Positions 43,847 to 53,003 of a stretch of 64,000 nucleotides of DNA are shown here, in pieces. The stretch is from the NCBI RefSeq assembly GCF_021531435.1, contig NZ_JAFBIS010000009.1, positions 1-64,000 on the forward strand, written 5' to 3'. Source of the stretch: Oscillibacter valericigenes (lineage in GTDB: Bacteria; Bacillota; Clostridia; Oscillospirales; Oscillospiraceae). Numbering within the stretch: the first letter of the stretch is position 1; every line of letters begins with the position of its first letter. The notes below the pieces were generated by a model, which made no database searches, was not told the DNA's origin, and saw nothing but the letters and a program-made list of their open reading frames with translations. The position numbers and the translations under genes are program-made.

Positions 43847-44329
43847 ATGAAAAGACTTTTAACGCTTGGAATTGCTTTCGTAATGATGGTTGGCCTGCTG
43901 GCTGCGTGCGGCGGAAAACAGGAGACGGTGCCCGATGCGGACCTGACAGCTTGCTTTGACCAGATGATGAAGGACGCGGGCTTTGACGAGTTCTATATGA
44001 CGGATCTGGAAGGGGAGATGCTGGACAGCTACTACCCCGGGCTCAGCGAGATCCCCACGAAGCAGTTCCTTGCCAAGGCGCCCATGATGTCCGGCGTGGT
44101 GAATGAAGTGGTTCTGATGCAGTGCGAGAATGAGGATGACGCTGCCAAGGCCGTCACGATCCTCCAGCAGCGCATCACCGACCAGGCCGAGGGCGGTGCG
44201 TGGTATCCTGAGTCCATGGAGGCGTGGAGCCGGGGCCAGGTCATCCAGAACGGCACCTATGTGGCGATGATCGCCTCCGCTGGATTCCAAAGCGCCTGGG
44301 CCGACGATTTCAACGCCCTGTTTGCCTGA
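43847..44329 (+). CDS. DUF4358-type lipoprotein
   Basis: This 160-residue lipoprotein has a signal ending in the lipobox LLAAC (Cys21). The remainder, with LSEIPTKQFLAKAPMMSGVVNEVVLMQCENEDDAAKAVTILQQRI, resembles DUF4358 proteins, which typically sit beside MBOAT and DHHW genes as here. AAGGAG precedes the ATG at 43847. The protein is presumably outside the membrane and part of the surface-polymer modification system; its exact role is unknown. Confidence 0.8.
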   Translation: MKRLLTLGIAFVMMVGLLAACGGKQETVPDADLTACFDQMMKDAGFDEFYMTDLEGEMLDSYYPGLSEIPTKQFLAKAPMMSGVVNEVVLMQCENEDDAAKAVTILQQRITDQAEGGAWYPESMEAWSRGQVIQNGTYVAMIASAGFQSAWADDFNALFA

Positions 44330-44342
44330 ACCATAAGAGCGG

Positions 44343-44373
44343 AAACAGCCGCAGCTTCGCTGCGGCTGTTTTT
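44343..44373 (+). terminator. Hairpin between the lipoprotein and MBOAT genes
   Basis: AAACAGCCGCAG (44343-44354) and CTGCGGCTGTTT (44360-44371) form a stem with a T tail. It may stop part of the transcripts from the lipoprotein gene, giving differential expression. Confidence 0.7.
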
Positions 44374-44394
44374 CTAAAGAGGGAGGAAACCTGC

Positions 44395-45789
44395 TTGATC
44401 TTCAGCAGCCTGACATTTTTATTCGCCTATCTGCCGCTGACGCTGGCGGTGTATTTTTTGGCGCCTCTGCGGTGGCGGAATCTGGTACTGCTGCTGGTGA
44501 GCCTGTTTTTCTACGGCTGGGGAGAGCCCGTCTATATCGTTATCATGCTGCTCTCCATCCTCATCGACTACACCCACGGCCTGCTGGTGGAGAAGTACCG
44601 GGACAACGACAAAAAAGCCCGGTGGTTCGTGGGGCAGTCGGTAGTGTTCAACCTCCTGCTCCTGGGCTTTTTCAAATACTGGGATTTCCTGGCGGCGAAT
44701 CTTTCCCTGATCCCCGGCATCAGCATCCCACAATTCGGCATCCCTCTGCCCATCGGTATTTCCTTTTTTACCTTCCAGACCATGAGCTACACCATCGACG
44801 TCTACCGGCAGGACGCCCCGGTGCAGCGGAACATCCTTGATTTCGGCGCTTTTGTCACCATGTTCCCCCAGCTCATCGCGGGTCCCATCGTGAAGTACAA
44901 AACGGTGGCGGAGGACCTGAACCACCGGGTCAATACCACGGAGGATTTCGCACTGGGCGCCCGGCGCTTCTGCGTGGGCCTTGCGAAAAAGGTGTTGCTG
45001 GCAAACTCCATCGGCGCCCTGTGGGACGCCCAGCTGGCGTCCCAGCAGGCGGGGACGCTGACGGTGGCCGGCGGATGGCTGGGATTGCTGGCCTTTGGCT
45101 TCCAAATTTACTTTGATTTCTCCGGTTACTCCGACATGGCCATCGGCCTGGGCCGCATTTTCGGCTTCCGCTTCCTGGAGAATTTCGACCACCCCTATCT
45201 CTCCGCCTCTGTGACGGAGTTCTGGCGGCGGTGGCACATGTCATTGACCAATTGGTTCCGGGAGTATCTCTATATTCCCCTGGGCGGCAACCGGGGTGGC
45301 ACGGCAAAGACCCTGCGGAACATCCTCATCGTCTGGTTCTGCACCGGCTTCTGGCACGGGGCAAGCTGGAATTTCATCCTGTGGGGGCTGTACTTCGCGG
45401 GCTGGCTGATTTTGGAGAAGTATATTTTGAGAGATGTTCTGGCTAAAACACCAGCCTGGCTCAAGCATGTCTATACGCTGGTCGTGGTGTTTGTAGGCTG
45501 GGGGATTTTCGCGATGGAGGACCTGTCCGTCTGCGGCGCGTATCTGGCGGACTGCTTCGGCGGCGCGCCGCTGTGGAACGCCCTGGACGGCTACCGTCTC
45601 CGCAGCTACGCCGTCACGCTTTTGGCGCTGGTACTGGCCTCCACCACGTTAGGCAAGACCCTTTGGGACCGCCTGCCGGCCAAGGCCCAAAAAGTCCTGA
45701 CGCCGGTATGGATGGCCCTGTCGCTGGTCATCTGCACCGCCTATCTGGTGGACGGCAGCTACAATCCCTTTCTGTATTTCAGATTTTAA
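44395..45789 (+). CDS. MBOAT family O-acyltransferase (AlgI/DltB/PatA-like)
   Basis: This 464-residue polytopic protein starts at a TTG preceded by AGGGAGG with 8-base spacing. Hallmarks are SLFFYGWGEPVYI, LPIGISFFTFQTMSYTIDVYR, FPQLIAGPIVKYKTV, FWRRWHMSLTNWFREYLYIPLGGNRGG and the catalytic His in FCTGFWHGASWNFILWG. It transfers acyl groups across the membrane to an extracellular acceptor. Its DHHW partner is encoded next. Acceptor unknown; candidates are the wall polymer or a capsule. Confidence 0.93.
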   Translation: MIFSSLTFLFAYLPLTLAVYFLAPLRWRNLVLLLVSLFFYGWGEPVYIVIMLLSILIDYTHGLLVEKYRDNDKKARWFVGQSVVFNLLLLGFFKYWDFLAANLSLIPGISIPQFGIPLPIGISFFTFQTMSYTIDVYRQDAPVQRNILDFGAFVTMFPQLIAGPIVKYKTVAEDLNHRVNTTEDFALGARRFCVGLAKKVLLANSIGALWDAQLASQQAGTLTVAGGWLGLLAFGFQIYFDFSGYSDMAIGLGRIFGFRFLENFDHPYLSASVTEFWRRWHMSLTNWFREYLYIPLGGNRGGTAKTLRNILIVWFCTGFWHGASWNFILWGLYFAGWLILEKYILRDVLAKTPAWLKHVYTLVVVFVGWGIFAMEDLSVCGAYLADCFGGAPLWNALDGYRLRSYAVTLLALVLASTTLGKTLWDRLPAKAQKVLTPVWMALSLVICTAYLVDGSYNPFLYFRF

Positions 45790-45802
45790 AGGAGGCGGCC
45801 TT

Positions 45803-46918
45803 ATGACAAAAGCATACAGCCGCTTTCTGACGGCGTTTTTCTGTATCTTCCTGGGCGGTCTGCTGGTGTTGCATATTTTGCTGCCGGACCGGGAGACATC
45901 CGAAACGGAAAACCGCACGCTGGCCCAAGTGCCGGAGTTTTCCTGGGCGGCTTTGGTAAACGGCAGTTTTACGGATGACGTTGAAGAATATTTTGCCGAC
46001 CAGTTTCCCCTGCGGGACGGCTGGACGGGCCTGAAAGCCCGGACAGAGCAGCTCATCGGAAAAAGCGAGTTCAACGGCGTTTACCTCTGCGGCGATACGC
46101 TGATCTCGAAAGTAGAGACGCCGGACGCGGAGCTGGTGAAGAAGAACCTCTCCTATGTCACCCGCCTGGCGGAGAAAACGGACATTCCGGTATACCTGGG
46201 GCTGATCCCCTCGGCGGCGGAGGTCTGGAAAGAAAAACTTCCCGCCGGAGCGGAGAGCTGGGACCAGACGCAGCTGCTGGACGCGGCGGCGGAAACAGGC
46301 GTGCCCCTCATTGATTTTAAGACTGTGCTTTCAGCCCATGATGACGAACCTATTTTCTACCGCACGGACCACCACTGGGCCACCTTGGGCGCTTATTACG
46401 GCTATACCGCTGTGATGGATGCCTTTGGCAGAGAGGCAATAAAGGAATCAGACTTTACACTTGAAACTGCGTCCTCGGATTTCAACGGCACGCTCTATTC
46501 CCAGTCCGGCATCCACTGGCTGGAGCCGGATACCATGGTGTTCTGGGCGGAGGACACGGGGCTGGACATTACCTCCTGGCGGAACGGAACACCGGAGCCG
46601 GGCAGCCTGTATGACCGCTCCTATCTGGAGAAAAAGGATAAATATTCCGCCTTTTTGGGCGGTAACCAGCCGCTGTGCGTTATCAAAAACGAGGCTATCC
46701 CCGACGGCGGCAAAATTCTGCTGATCCGGGACAGCTACTCCGATTCCCTGGCGCCCTTCCTGGCACAGAGTTTTTCCGAGGTCCATCTGCTGGACCTGCG
46801 GTATTACCGCTCCCCCGCCGCCCGGTACGCGGAGGAGAACGGTATTGACGCCATCTGCGTGCTGTACAGCGCCCAGAATTTTATCTCGGACCGTAATCTG
46901 GTCCTGCTGACCCAGTAA
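45803..46918 (+). CDS. DHHW motif surface protein (AlgX/AlgJ-like SGNH-type)
   Basis: This 371-residue protein has an N-terminal membrane anchor (residues about 8-28) and an extracellular SGNH-like domain. The motif FYRTDHHWATLGAYYGY is the DHHW signature, and ILLIRDSYSDSLAPFL is the second catalytic block. Such proteins complete acetylation with MBOAT partners. It follows the MBOAT gene by 13 bases in the same operon. Confidence 0.9.
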   Translation: MTKAYSRFLTAFFCIFLGGLLVLHILLPDRETSETENRTLAQVPEFSWAALVNGSFTDDVEEYFADQFPLRDGWTGLKARTEQLIGKSEFNGVYLCGDTLISKVETPDAELVKKNLSYVTRLAEKTDIPVYLGLIPSAAEVWKEKLPAGAESWDQTQLLDAAAETGVPLIDFKTVLSAHDDEPIFYRTDHHWATLGAYYGYTAVMDAFGREAIKESDFTLETASSDFNGTLYSQSGIHWLEPDTMVFWAEDTGLDITSWRNGTPEPGSLYDRSYLEKKDKYSAFLGGNQPLCVIKNEAIPDGGKILLIRDSYSDSLAPFLAQSFSEVHLLDLRYYRSPAARYAEENGIDAICVLYSAQNFISDRNLVLLTQ

Positions 46919-46919
46919 A

Positions 46920-46952
46920 AAAAGAACGCCCGGTTTCGGGCGTTCTTTTTTT
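46920..46952. terminator. Bidirectional terminator
   Basis: AAAAGAACGCCCG (46920-46932) and CGGGCGTTCTTTT (46937-46949) form a 13-bp stem with a GTTT loop, flanked by A's and T's. It serves the DHHW gene and the convergent rhodanese gene. Confidence 0.9.
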
Positions 46953-47358
46953 AATCGGTGGTGGTCTCGTAGGGCCAGTCCAGGATGCAGCCGATGTCGC
47001 TGACATTCGTATAACCCATGGCCCGCAGCCTGGAAGCAGCCTCGGCACTCCGCTTGTCGGAGTGGCAGTAGAGCAGGATCTCCGCATCTTTGTCGAAGGA
47101 GAAGGGCATCCCCTCTTCGATCATATCGCTGGGCAGACAGACAGCGCCGGGAATATGGCCGTCGTCGTATTCCTCCTGGGTGCGGACGTCCAGCAGAATG
47201 AGGTCGGGGTTTGCCTCCATCCGGGCTTTGGCTTCCTCCGGGGAGAGGTCGACCCGTCGTTTCGGCGCGGCGTTGTTTGGTTTCATCCGAGCGGTGCAGA
47301 ACTTGATGGCGGCCATGCCGAAGCAGATGAGCGCCGCCAGTAAAAAGAGCTGTTTCAT
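46951..47358 (-). CDS. Membrane-anchored rhodanese-like protein
   Basis: This 135-residue protein has an N-terminal hydrophobic segment (residues 3-22) and a rhodanese domain. The active loop is CHSDKR in EILLYCHSDKRSAEAASRL, giving Cys-x4-Arg of an active sulphurtransferase; LILLDVRTQEEYDDGHIPGAVCLP is the conserved N-terminal part. The ATG at 47358 has AGGAGG upstream. It may act on sulphur carriers outside or at the membrane. Confidence 0.85.
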   Translation of the reverse strand: MKQLFLLAALICFGMAAIKFCTARMKPNNAAPKRRVDLSPEEAKARMEANPDLILLDVRTQEEYDDGHIPGAVCLPSDMIEEGMPFSFDKDAEILLYCHSDKRSAEAASRLRAMGYTNVSDIGCILDWPYETTTD

Positions 47359-47437
47359 CAGTAAAGATCCTCCTGTTTTTTGAAAACTGCCCACAGTATA
47401 CCCGAAAACAAACAAAAAGGGAAGAATTTTCTGCGCG

Positions 47438-47986
47438 TCAGCTTTGGCGCTTCCATAAGTACAAAATGGATTTGCAGTCCGGAAGTGCCTCTTTGGAGAG
47501 ACACTGGATGGCCAGTTCTTCCGCGGCGGAGAAGCCCGCCAGCAGGCACAGGGCGGCGCAGAGCCAGTCTGCGGATACCAGCGGCAGCAGATAGGGCATG
47601 CAGAACAGGGCCGCACCGGTGGCTTTATTGGCGATGGTATGGAGAGCGGAGAAACAATGGTGTTTCAGAAAGCCGACCAGACAGGCACAGCAGCGCAGCA
47701 GCGCGATGGCTGCCGCTGCCCAGATGACCCAACCGGGGAGAGACAGTACAGGCAGCAGGCAGGACAGAGCCGCGACCAGGAAAACAAGATCCGCGATACT
47801 GTCCAGCCGGGCACCGGCCCGGCTTGCCGTATGGCTTCGGCGGGCAATGGGGCCATCCAGCATGTCGCTGATGCCTGCCAGTGTATAGAAGAGAAAAAAG
47901 AGCGGGGACAAAGGTGCGGTGAACAACAGGCCCAGCGCCAGCGGGATGCGGCACAGCGTGAGCAGGTTTGCGGGCGTACAGCGCAT
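47438..47986 (-). CDS. CDP-alcohol phosphatidyltransferase
   Basis: This 182-residue polytopic enzyme carries the family motif D-x2-D-G-x2-A-R-x8-G-x3-D-x3-D, spelled SDMLDGPIARRSHTASRAGARLDSIADLVF. It transfers an alcohol phosphate to CDP-diacylglycerol, for example glycerol-3-phosphate or inositol. GGAGG precedes the ATG at 47986. It is single and divergent from pcrA. Whether it is PgsA itself or a paralogue is unclear. Confidence 0.85.
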   Translation of the reverse strand: MRCTPANLLTLCRIPLALGLLFTAPLSPLFFLFYTLAGISDMLDGPIARRSHTASRAGARLDSIADLVFLVAALSCLLPVLSLPGWVIWAAAAIALLRCCACLVGFLKHHCFSALHTIANKATGAALFCMPYLLPLVSADWLCAALCLLAGFSAAEELAIQCLSKEALPDCKSILYLWKRQS

Positions 47987-48054
47987 GATAGACGCCTCCA
48001 GATTGTTTTTTCCAGCGTAGCACAGCACAAGCCGTCCGTCAATAAAACCCACGG

Positions 48055-48083
48055 TTGACCCCGCCGGGATTTTGTCCTAAAAT
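48055..48083 (+). promoter_or_regulatory. Promoter of pcrA
   Basis: TTGACC (48055-48060), 17 bp, TAAAAT (48078-48083). No LexA-type box is visible here. Confidence 0.6.
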
Positions 48084-48115
48084 AGTCTCCGAGACTTAAG
48101 AAAACTGGTGAACAT

Positions 48116-50626
48116 ATGACTGACTTCAAAGAACGCTATATTGCCGCCCGAAAGACCGTTATCGCCCGGGACCTGGCACGCTTGAATCCCATGCAGCGCA
48201 AGGCCGCCATGACCACGGAGGGCCCGCTGCTGCTGCTGGCCGGCGCAGGGTCCGGAAAAACCACTGTGCTCATTCAGCGGGTCTACAATCTGCTGACCTA
48301 TGGCCGGGGCAGCGACTCCGATTTCGTCCCCGAATGGGCTACTGAGGATGACCTGGCCTTTCTGGAGAGCTTCCCGGAGCACCCGGATGACCTGGAAATT
48401 GACCGGGCCCATCGGCTCTGCGCCGTGGATGTGCCCCGGCCCTGGGAGATCATCGCCATCACCTTTACCAACAAGGCGGCGGGAGAATTAAAGGACCGCC
48501 TGGCGGCCCGGTTGGGGCCGATGGCCAACGACATCTGGGCCTCCACCTTCCACTCCGCTTGCGTCCGTATCCTGCGGCGGGATATCGACCGCATCGGCTT
48601 CGACAAGGATTTTACCATCTACGACACCGATGATTCCAAGCGGGTCATTAAGGACATTCTGAAGGAACTGAACCTGGACGAAAAGACCTTTCAGCCCAAG
48701 AGCATCCTCGCTATCATCAGCAGCTCCAAGGACAAATATGAGAGCCCGGAGGAGTTTGCGGCCAAGCACAACAACGAGATGGACTGGAAGATGGCCCGCA
48801 TCGCCAAGGTCTACGCCCGGTACACACAAAAGCTCCGGGCGGCCAACGCGCTTGACTTCGACGACATCATCTACCATACGGTGACGCTTTTGCGGCAGGA
48901 GCCGGAGGTGCTGTCCTACTATCAGAACAAATTCCGCTATGTGCTGGTGGACGAGTACCAGGACACCAACCATATGCAGTATCTGCTGACCTCGCTCTTG
49001 GCAGGGGGGCGGAAGAATCTCTGCGTGGTGGGTGACGACGACCAGTCCATTTACCGTTTCCGGGGCGCTAATATCGAAAATATCCTGAATTTCGAGCAGC
49101 AGTATCCCGACGCCCAGACGATCCGTCTGGAGCAGAACTACCGCTCCACACAAAATATCCTGGACGCTGCCAATGCCGTCATCAAGAATAACCAGGGCCG
49201 GAAGGGAAAGACCCTCTGGACAGACAACGGCAGCGGTGATGTGGTGACGGTGAAGACCACCTTCAACGAGAGCGACGAGGCCAACTACGTAGTAGGGGAC
49301 ATCCTGATGGGGGTGAACCGCGGCCGGAATTTCCGGGACACGGCGGTGCTGTACCGCATGAACGCCCAGTCTAACGCTCTGGAATATGCCATGAAGCGCA
49401 ACGGCATCCCCTACAAAGTGGTGGGCGGCATGAAGTTCTTTGACCGGGCCGAGGTCAAGGATATGCTGGCCTATCTGTGCGTGCTGAACAATCCCCTGGA
49501 CGACCTGCGCCTGCGGCGCATCATCAACAACCCGCCCCGGGGCATCGGCGCCACCACGCTGGACAAGGTGGCGGTTTTAGCGGAGGGGCAGGGGGCATCT
49601 CTGTATGAGATCATCCGCAACGCGGACCTGTTCCCGGAGCTGAAATCCGCCAGTGCCAAGCTGCTGAAATTCGCGGACCTCATCGACGGCCTCCGCCGCC
49701 AGGGAGCGGAGCTGGCCCTGCCGGAGTTCTACGACGCCGTCTGCGACCAGACCGGCTATGTGAAGGCTCTGGAGGAGAAGAAGGACATGGAGAGCCGGGG
49801 CCGTATTGAGAACGTCCAGGAGCTGAAATCCAACATCCTTGGCTTCCTGGAGCAGGACCCGGAGGACGCCACCCTGTCCGGCTTCCTGAATGAAATTGCC
49901 CTGTACACGGACCTGGACAGCGTGGAGGCCGATGACAACTGCGTCACCATGATGACCATTCACTCCGCCAAGGGCCTAGAGTTCCCCGCGGTGTATGTGG
50001 TGGGCATGGAGGAGGGCATTTTCCCCGGTTCCTCCGCCCAGTACGACGAGGAGGAGCTGGAGGAGGAACGGCGGCTTTGCTATGTGGCTATGACCCGGGC
50101 CAAGGAGAAGCTGACCCTCACCAACTGCCGCCAGCGGATGCTGTACGGCCGCACCAGTGCCAATAAGCCCTCCCGGTTTCTGGAGGAGATCCCCGAGGAC
50201 AACATGCGCTGGGAGAGCAAGCCGGAGCCGAGATTTGGCGGTCTGGGCGATGACGATACCTTCGGCGGCGACCGCTACGAGGGCGGCTTCGGCGGTGCAT
50301 CCTACGGCGGCTACGGCCAGCGCTCCGCCCGGCCAGCCTCCGGCGGCGCGTCCTGGAGCAGCGGCGGCGTCCACAGCTACCGGGATACCGCCCCCAAGAC
50401 ACCGGCCCAGCGGCCTTTGCAGTCGGTGAGAAAGAACGCCGCGCCTGCCGCGCCGCTGATGCAGCTCCGACAGGGAGATATGGTCGAGCACACCGCGTTT
50501 GGCAAGGGCATGGTCCTGTCTGTCCGACCCATGGGCGGCGACGCCTTGGTGGAGGTGGCCTTTGACCAGGTGGGTGCCAAGAAGCTGATGCTGAAATCCG
50601 CCGGAAGCCATATGAAAAAGCTGTAA
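48116..50626 (+). CDS. pcrA: ATP-dependent DNA helicase PcrA/UvrD
   Basis: This 836-residue SF1 helicase has Walker A AGAGSGKTT, motif II VDEYQDTN, motif III GDDDQSIYRFRGA, and motif V-VI segments TIHSAKGLEFPAVYVVGMEEGIFP and YVAMTRAKEKLTL. Residues about 65-110 contain an insertion (GRGSDSDFVPEWATEDDLAFLESFPEHPDDLEIDRAHRL) that I believe occurs in related Clostridia. A glycine/serine-rich linker at about 703-770 leads to the C-terminal Tudor-like domain (MVEHTAFGKGMVLSV) that contacts RNA polymerase. It acts in repair and replication. Confidence 0.96.
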   Translation: MTDFKERYIAARKTVIARDLARLNPMQRKAAMTTEGPLLLLAGAGSGKTTVLIQRVYNLLTYGRGSDSDFVPEWATEDDLAFLESFPEHPDDLEIDRAHRLCAVDVPRPWEIIAITFTNKAAGELKDRLAARLGPMANDIWASTFHSACVRILRRDIDRIGFDKDFTIYDTDDSKRVIKDILKELNLDEKTFQPKSILAIISSSKDKYESPEEFAAKHNNEMDWKMARIAKVYARYTQKLRAANALDFDDIIYHTVTLLRQEPEVLSYYQNKFRYVLVDEYQDTNHMQYLLTSLLAGGRKNLCVVGDDDQSIYRFRGANIENILNFEQQYPDAQTIRLEQNYRSTQNILDAANAVIKNNQGRKGKTLWTDNGSGDVVTVKTTFNESDEANYVVGDILMGVNRGRNFRDTAVLYRMNAQSNALEYAMKRNGIPYKVVGGMKFFDRAEVKDMLAYLCVLNNPLDDLRLRRIINNPPRGIGATTLDKVAVLAEGQGASLYEIIRNADLFPELKSASAKLLKFADLIDGLRRQGAELALPEFYDAVCDQTGYVKALEEKKDMESRGRIENVQELKSNILGFLEQDPEDATLSGFLNEIALYTDLDSVEADDNCVTMMTIHSAKGLEFPAVYVVGMEEGIFPGSSAQYDEEELEEERRLCYVAMTRAKEKLTLTNCRQRMLYGRTSANKPSRFLEEIPEDNMRWESKPEPRFGGLGDDDTFGGDRYEGGFGGASYGGYGQRSARPASGGASWSSGGVHSYRDTAPKTPAQRPLQSVRKNAAPAAPLMQLRQGDMVEHTAFGKGMVLSVRPMGGDALVEVAFDQVGAKKLMLKSAGSHMKKL

Positions 50627-50627
50627 A

Positions 50628-50664
50628 GAAACCGTCCGAAGCAGAACGCTTCGGACGGTTCTTT
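50628..50664. terminator. Terminator between pcrA and the transglutaminase-like gene
   Basis: AACCGTCCGAAGC (50630-50642) and GCTTCGGACGGTT (50648-50660) form a 13-bp stem with an AGAAC loop, with CTTTT after. It lies between convergent genes. Confidence 0.85.
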
Positions 50665-51689
50665 TATTCCCCTTCGTATTGCTCGCCCTCGTTGGCTTCT
50701 TCCTCGGCGGCGGCTTCCTGGGGCAGCTTGGCAGGGAAGTGTACCTGGAGCACCGCCTGCGGGCGGTTGTAGGATACGGCGGCGTGGCGGTTTCGCTTTT
50801 GGGCGGCTTCCTCCAGGGCCTGTACCAGCTGGATAAGCACCTCCCTGGTAAACGGCCCGCCCCGCCAGTGGAAGACAAAAGGCAGGCCTTTGCGGATGGC
50901 CATTTGCGCCCGCTTCACCACATCCTCCACCTTCGTGAAAGACAGCTTGGCCTCCCGGTAATAGAAACGGTCAGACGCAGCGCAGGCGGGGACCGGATAG
51001 ATGACGGGCTGATGGTCCCGGAACAGCCGTTTGTCATCCAGATTGAAGTAATCGTAGCGGATGACGCCGTCGTGACCCAGGGAGTTGTCAAAAGTGGCGT
51101 CCAGATGAACATACTGGCCGTCCAGCTTCAAAATGTTCCAGGCGTGGCGGTATTTGACGCCCTGGTCCGGGTTGGCCTCGGAAACGGCGATGATGCACCA
51201 CAAGCCCAGCGCGTCACAGAGAATTTTCACGGACTTGGCGATGCCCTCGCATACGCCCACACCCTGGCCCAGAGGCCCGATGATTTCATGGGAGTAGGGC
51301 TTTTTCAGCTTGTCGTACCGGACGTTCTGGCAGATGAAATCGTGGATGTACCGCTCTTTTTCCGACGCTGTCATGTTCATCGCGGGCCGTGCCAGCTTGT
51401 CCACCCGGGACGCAAGAGCTTTCTGGTGGTCCCGGATTTTCGCCTTATCGAACAGGTACTCCGGCAGCAGCTCCACGTTTTCCGCGCCCGGAGTAAAGCG
51501 GTAAGTAAAACCAGTTACATAGAAAATCTCCGGGCAGTCCAGCCGCAGCCGGAAAAAAATATCGCTGAGCTCCCGGTTTTCCAGCCGGGGCACGGAAAAG
51601 CCGGGGGACAGGGCGGCGAATCCGGTTTTCATAGCGTGGTACGCCGCCTGCTGGGGCTTGGGCAGATGTTGGTAATAGTAAGCTTCCAT
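50664..51689 (-). CDS. Transglutaminase-like protein
   Basis: This 341-residue protein has a transglutaminase/protease core with Cys in GVGVCEGIAKSVKILCDALGL, His in KYRHAWNILKLDGQYVHLDATFD and Asp in the latter block. No signal peptide is clear, so it may be cytosolic. An acidic tail (EEEANEGEQYEGE) ends it. The ATG at 51689 begins five bases after the HAD stop; the upstream frame overlaps the HAD gene. Function could be protease or amidase. Confidence 0.8.
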   Translation of the reverse strand: MEAYYYQHLPKPQQAAYHAMKTGFAALSPGFSVPRLENRELSDIFFRLRLDCPEIFYVTGFTYRFTPGAENVELLPEYLFDKAKIRDHQKALASRVDKLARPAMNMTASEKERYIHDFICQNVRYDKLKKPYSHEIIGPLGQGVGVCEGIAKSVKILCDALGLWCIIAVSEANPDQGVKYRHAWNILKLDGQYVHLDATFDNSLGHDGVIRYDYFNLDDKRLFRDHQPVIYPVPACAASDRFYYREAKLSFTKVEDVVKRAQMAIRKGLPFVFHWRGGPFTREVLIQLVQALEEAAQKRNRHAAVSYNRPQAVLQVHFPAKLPQEAAAEEEANEGEQYEGE

Positions 51690-51694
51690 ATTCG

Positions 51695-52348
51695 TTATTT
51701 CCGCTTTGCTTTCTGCTCCGGAAGCCACAAAAGCTCTTCAAAGCTCTTGATGTAGACATCACAGAAGGCCCGCATTTCCTTTTCGTCCTGGGCAAAGAAG
51801 CCGTCGTGAACGCCCACCACCCGCATTTTGGCGGCCCGGGCGCCCCAGCAGGCTGCCAGACTGTCGTCGAAGATGGTACAGTCCTCCGGGCGGACATTGG
51901 TTTCCTTTGCCGCCGCCAGCCACAGCTCCGGCTGCTTTTTCTCCAGCCCCAACTGCTGGGCGAAGATGATACGCTCAAAATACTTTTCCAGGTCCAGATT
52001 TTTCAGCGCGGTATGACAGTGCTCCGGCACGCTGGAGGTCACCACGGCCATCCGCCGGCCCTCCGCCCTGCACTGCTTCAGATAGGCCCGGACGCCGGGC
52101 TTCACGGATACATGGGCATACATATCCTGCGCAAGCTCCATCCACTCCGCCATGATCTCCTCGCAGCTCTCCGGCAGATGGCAGAATTCCTTGGTGAACT
52201 TGGCGGCCAGGGGGAAGATGGTGTGGGCCACGCCCTCATAGTAGGCGTGAGTATAGGGCAGACCCCGTCGGGCCAGAAATTCCCGGTCCACGTTCTTCCA
52301 GATTCCGTTGGAGTCGATGAGGGTGCCGTCCATATCGAATAAAAACAT
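51695..52348 (-). CDS. HAD-family phosphatase
   Basis: This 217-residue hydrolase has motif I FLFDMDGTLIDSNGIW, motif II VVTSS, motif III lysine in KKQPELWLAAAKE and motif IV TIFDDSLAA. It resembles beta-phosphoglucomutase or phosphoglycolate phosphatase-like members. Its ATG shares one base with the glycosylase stop (TGATG), so the two are coupled. Substrate unknown. Confidence 0.85.
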   Translation of the reverse strand: MFLFDMDGTLIDSNGIWKNVDREFLARRGLPYTHAYYEGVAHTIFPLAAKFTKEFCHLPESCEEIMAEWMELAQDMYAHVSVKPGVRAYLKQCRAEGRRMAVVTSSVPEHCHTALKNLDLEKYFERIIFAQQLGLEKKQPELWLAAAKETNVRPEDCTIFDDSLAACWGARAAKMRVVGVHDGFFAQDEKEMRAFCDVYIKSFEELLWLPEQKAKRK

Positions 52349-52971
52349 CAGGTTTCCTCCTTTTCCAGCCAGAATCGCCAGGGAAAGTCCCGGGCCTCCT
52401 CCGCATAGTCAATGCCGATGCGTGGGCCGCAGCGCAGGACCTCTCCGACGGGCGGCGGGGCTTCCGGCAGGCCAATATCCGCCAGGGAATCACAGACGAA
52501 CAGGGTATCGCCCGTTAAATCCATTCTGTTTTCAGTGCTGGAAAGGGATAATGCCTTACAGACTTTTCCCGGCCCGTTGGAAAAATTCTTCCGCCGGTAG
52601 GCGTTCATGGGCGCGTCCCCAAACCGCAGGCGCCGCATCGTTTCCATGCCCATCGCGGGTTGGATGGCCCGGATGAGGACGGCGGAGGGCTCGCCTTCAG
52701 GCTCCGTGACGAAATTCAGGCAGTGGTACATGCCGTAGATAAAATAAATATAGGCGTGACCCGGAGCCATGAAAAGGGTGGAGGTGCGGGCCGTCTTTTT
52801 ATACCCGTAGGCATGGCAGGCCTTGTCGCATCGGCCCACATAGGCCTCTGTTTCCGTGATGCGGCCCGCCAGAAGCTCACCGTCCAGCCGGCGCACCAGG
52901 TACTTGCCCAAAAGCTGGCGGGCAATTTCCACGGTATCGCCATTGTAGAATTCGCGGGAAAGTCTTGCCAT
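52348..52971 (-). CDS. 3-methyladenine DNA glycosylase (Mpg/AAG type)
   Basis: This 207-residue enzyme removes alkylated purines. RLDGELLAGRITETEAYVG contains the catalytic Glu; STLFMAPGHAYIYFIYGMYHCLNFVTEPEG is the core. SNGPGKVCKALSL and the C-terminal GPRIGIDYAEEARDFPWRFWL complete the family. It starts an operon with the HAD and transglutaminase genes. A role in repair of alkylation damage fits the DNA-repair-rich window. Confidence 0.93.
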   Translation of the reverse strand: MARLSREFYNGDTVEIARQLLGKYLVRRLDGELLAGRITETEAYVGRCDKACHAYGYKKTARTSTLFMAPGHAYIYFIYGMYHCLNFVTEPEGEPSAVLIRAIQPAMGMETMRRLRFGDAPMNAYRRKNFSNGPGKVCKALSLSSTENRMDLTGDTLFVCDSLADIGLPEAPPPVGEVLRCGPRIGIDYAEEARDFPWRFWLEKEET

Positions 52972-53003
52972 TTTCTCACCCCGGTGCTAAAATACCAAAC
53001 TGT

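Noticed and set aside
48055-48115. LexA box before pcrA
   Set aside because: No GAAC-N4-GTTC or near match lies in the promoter region.
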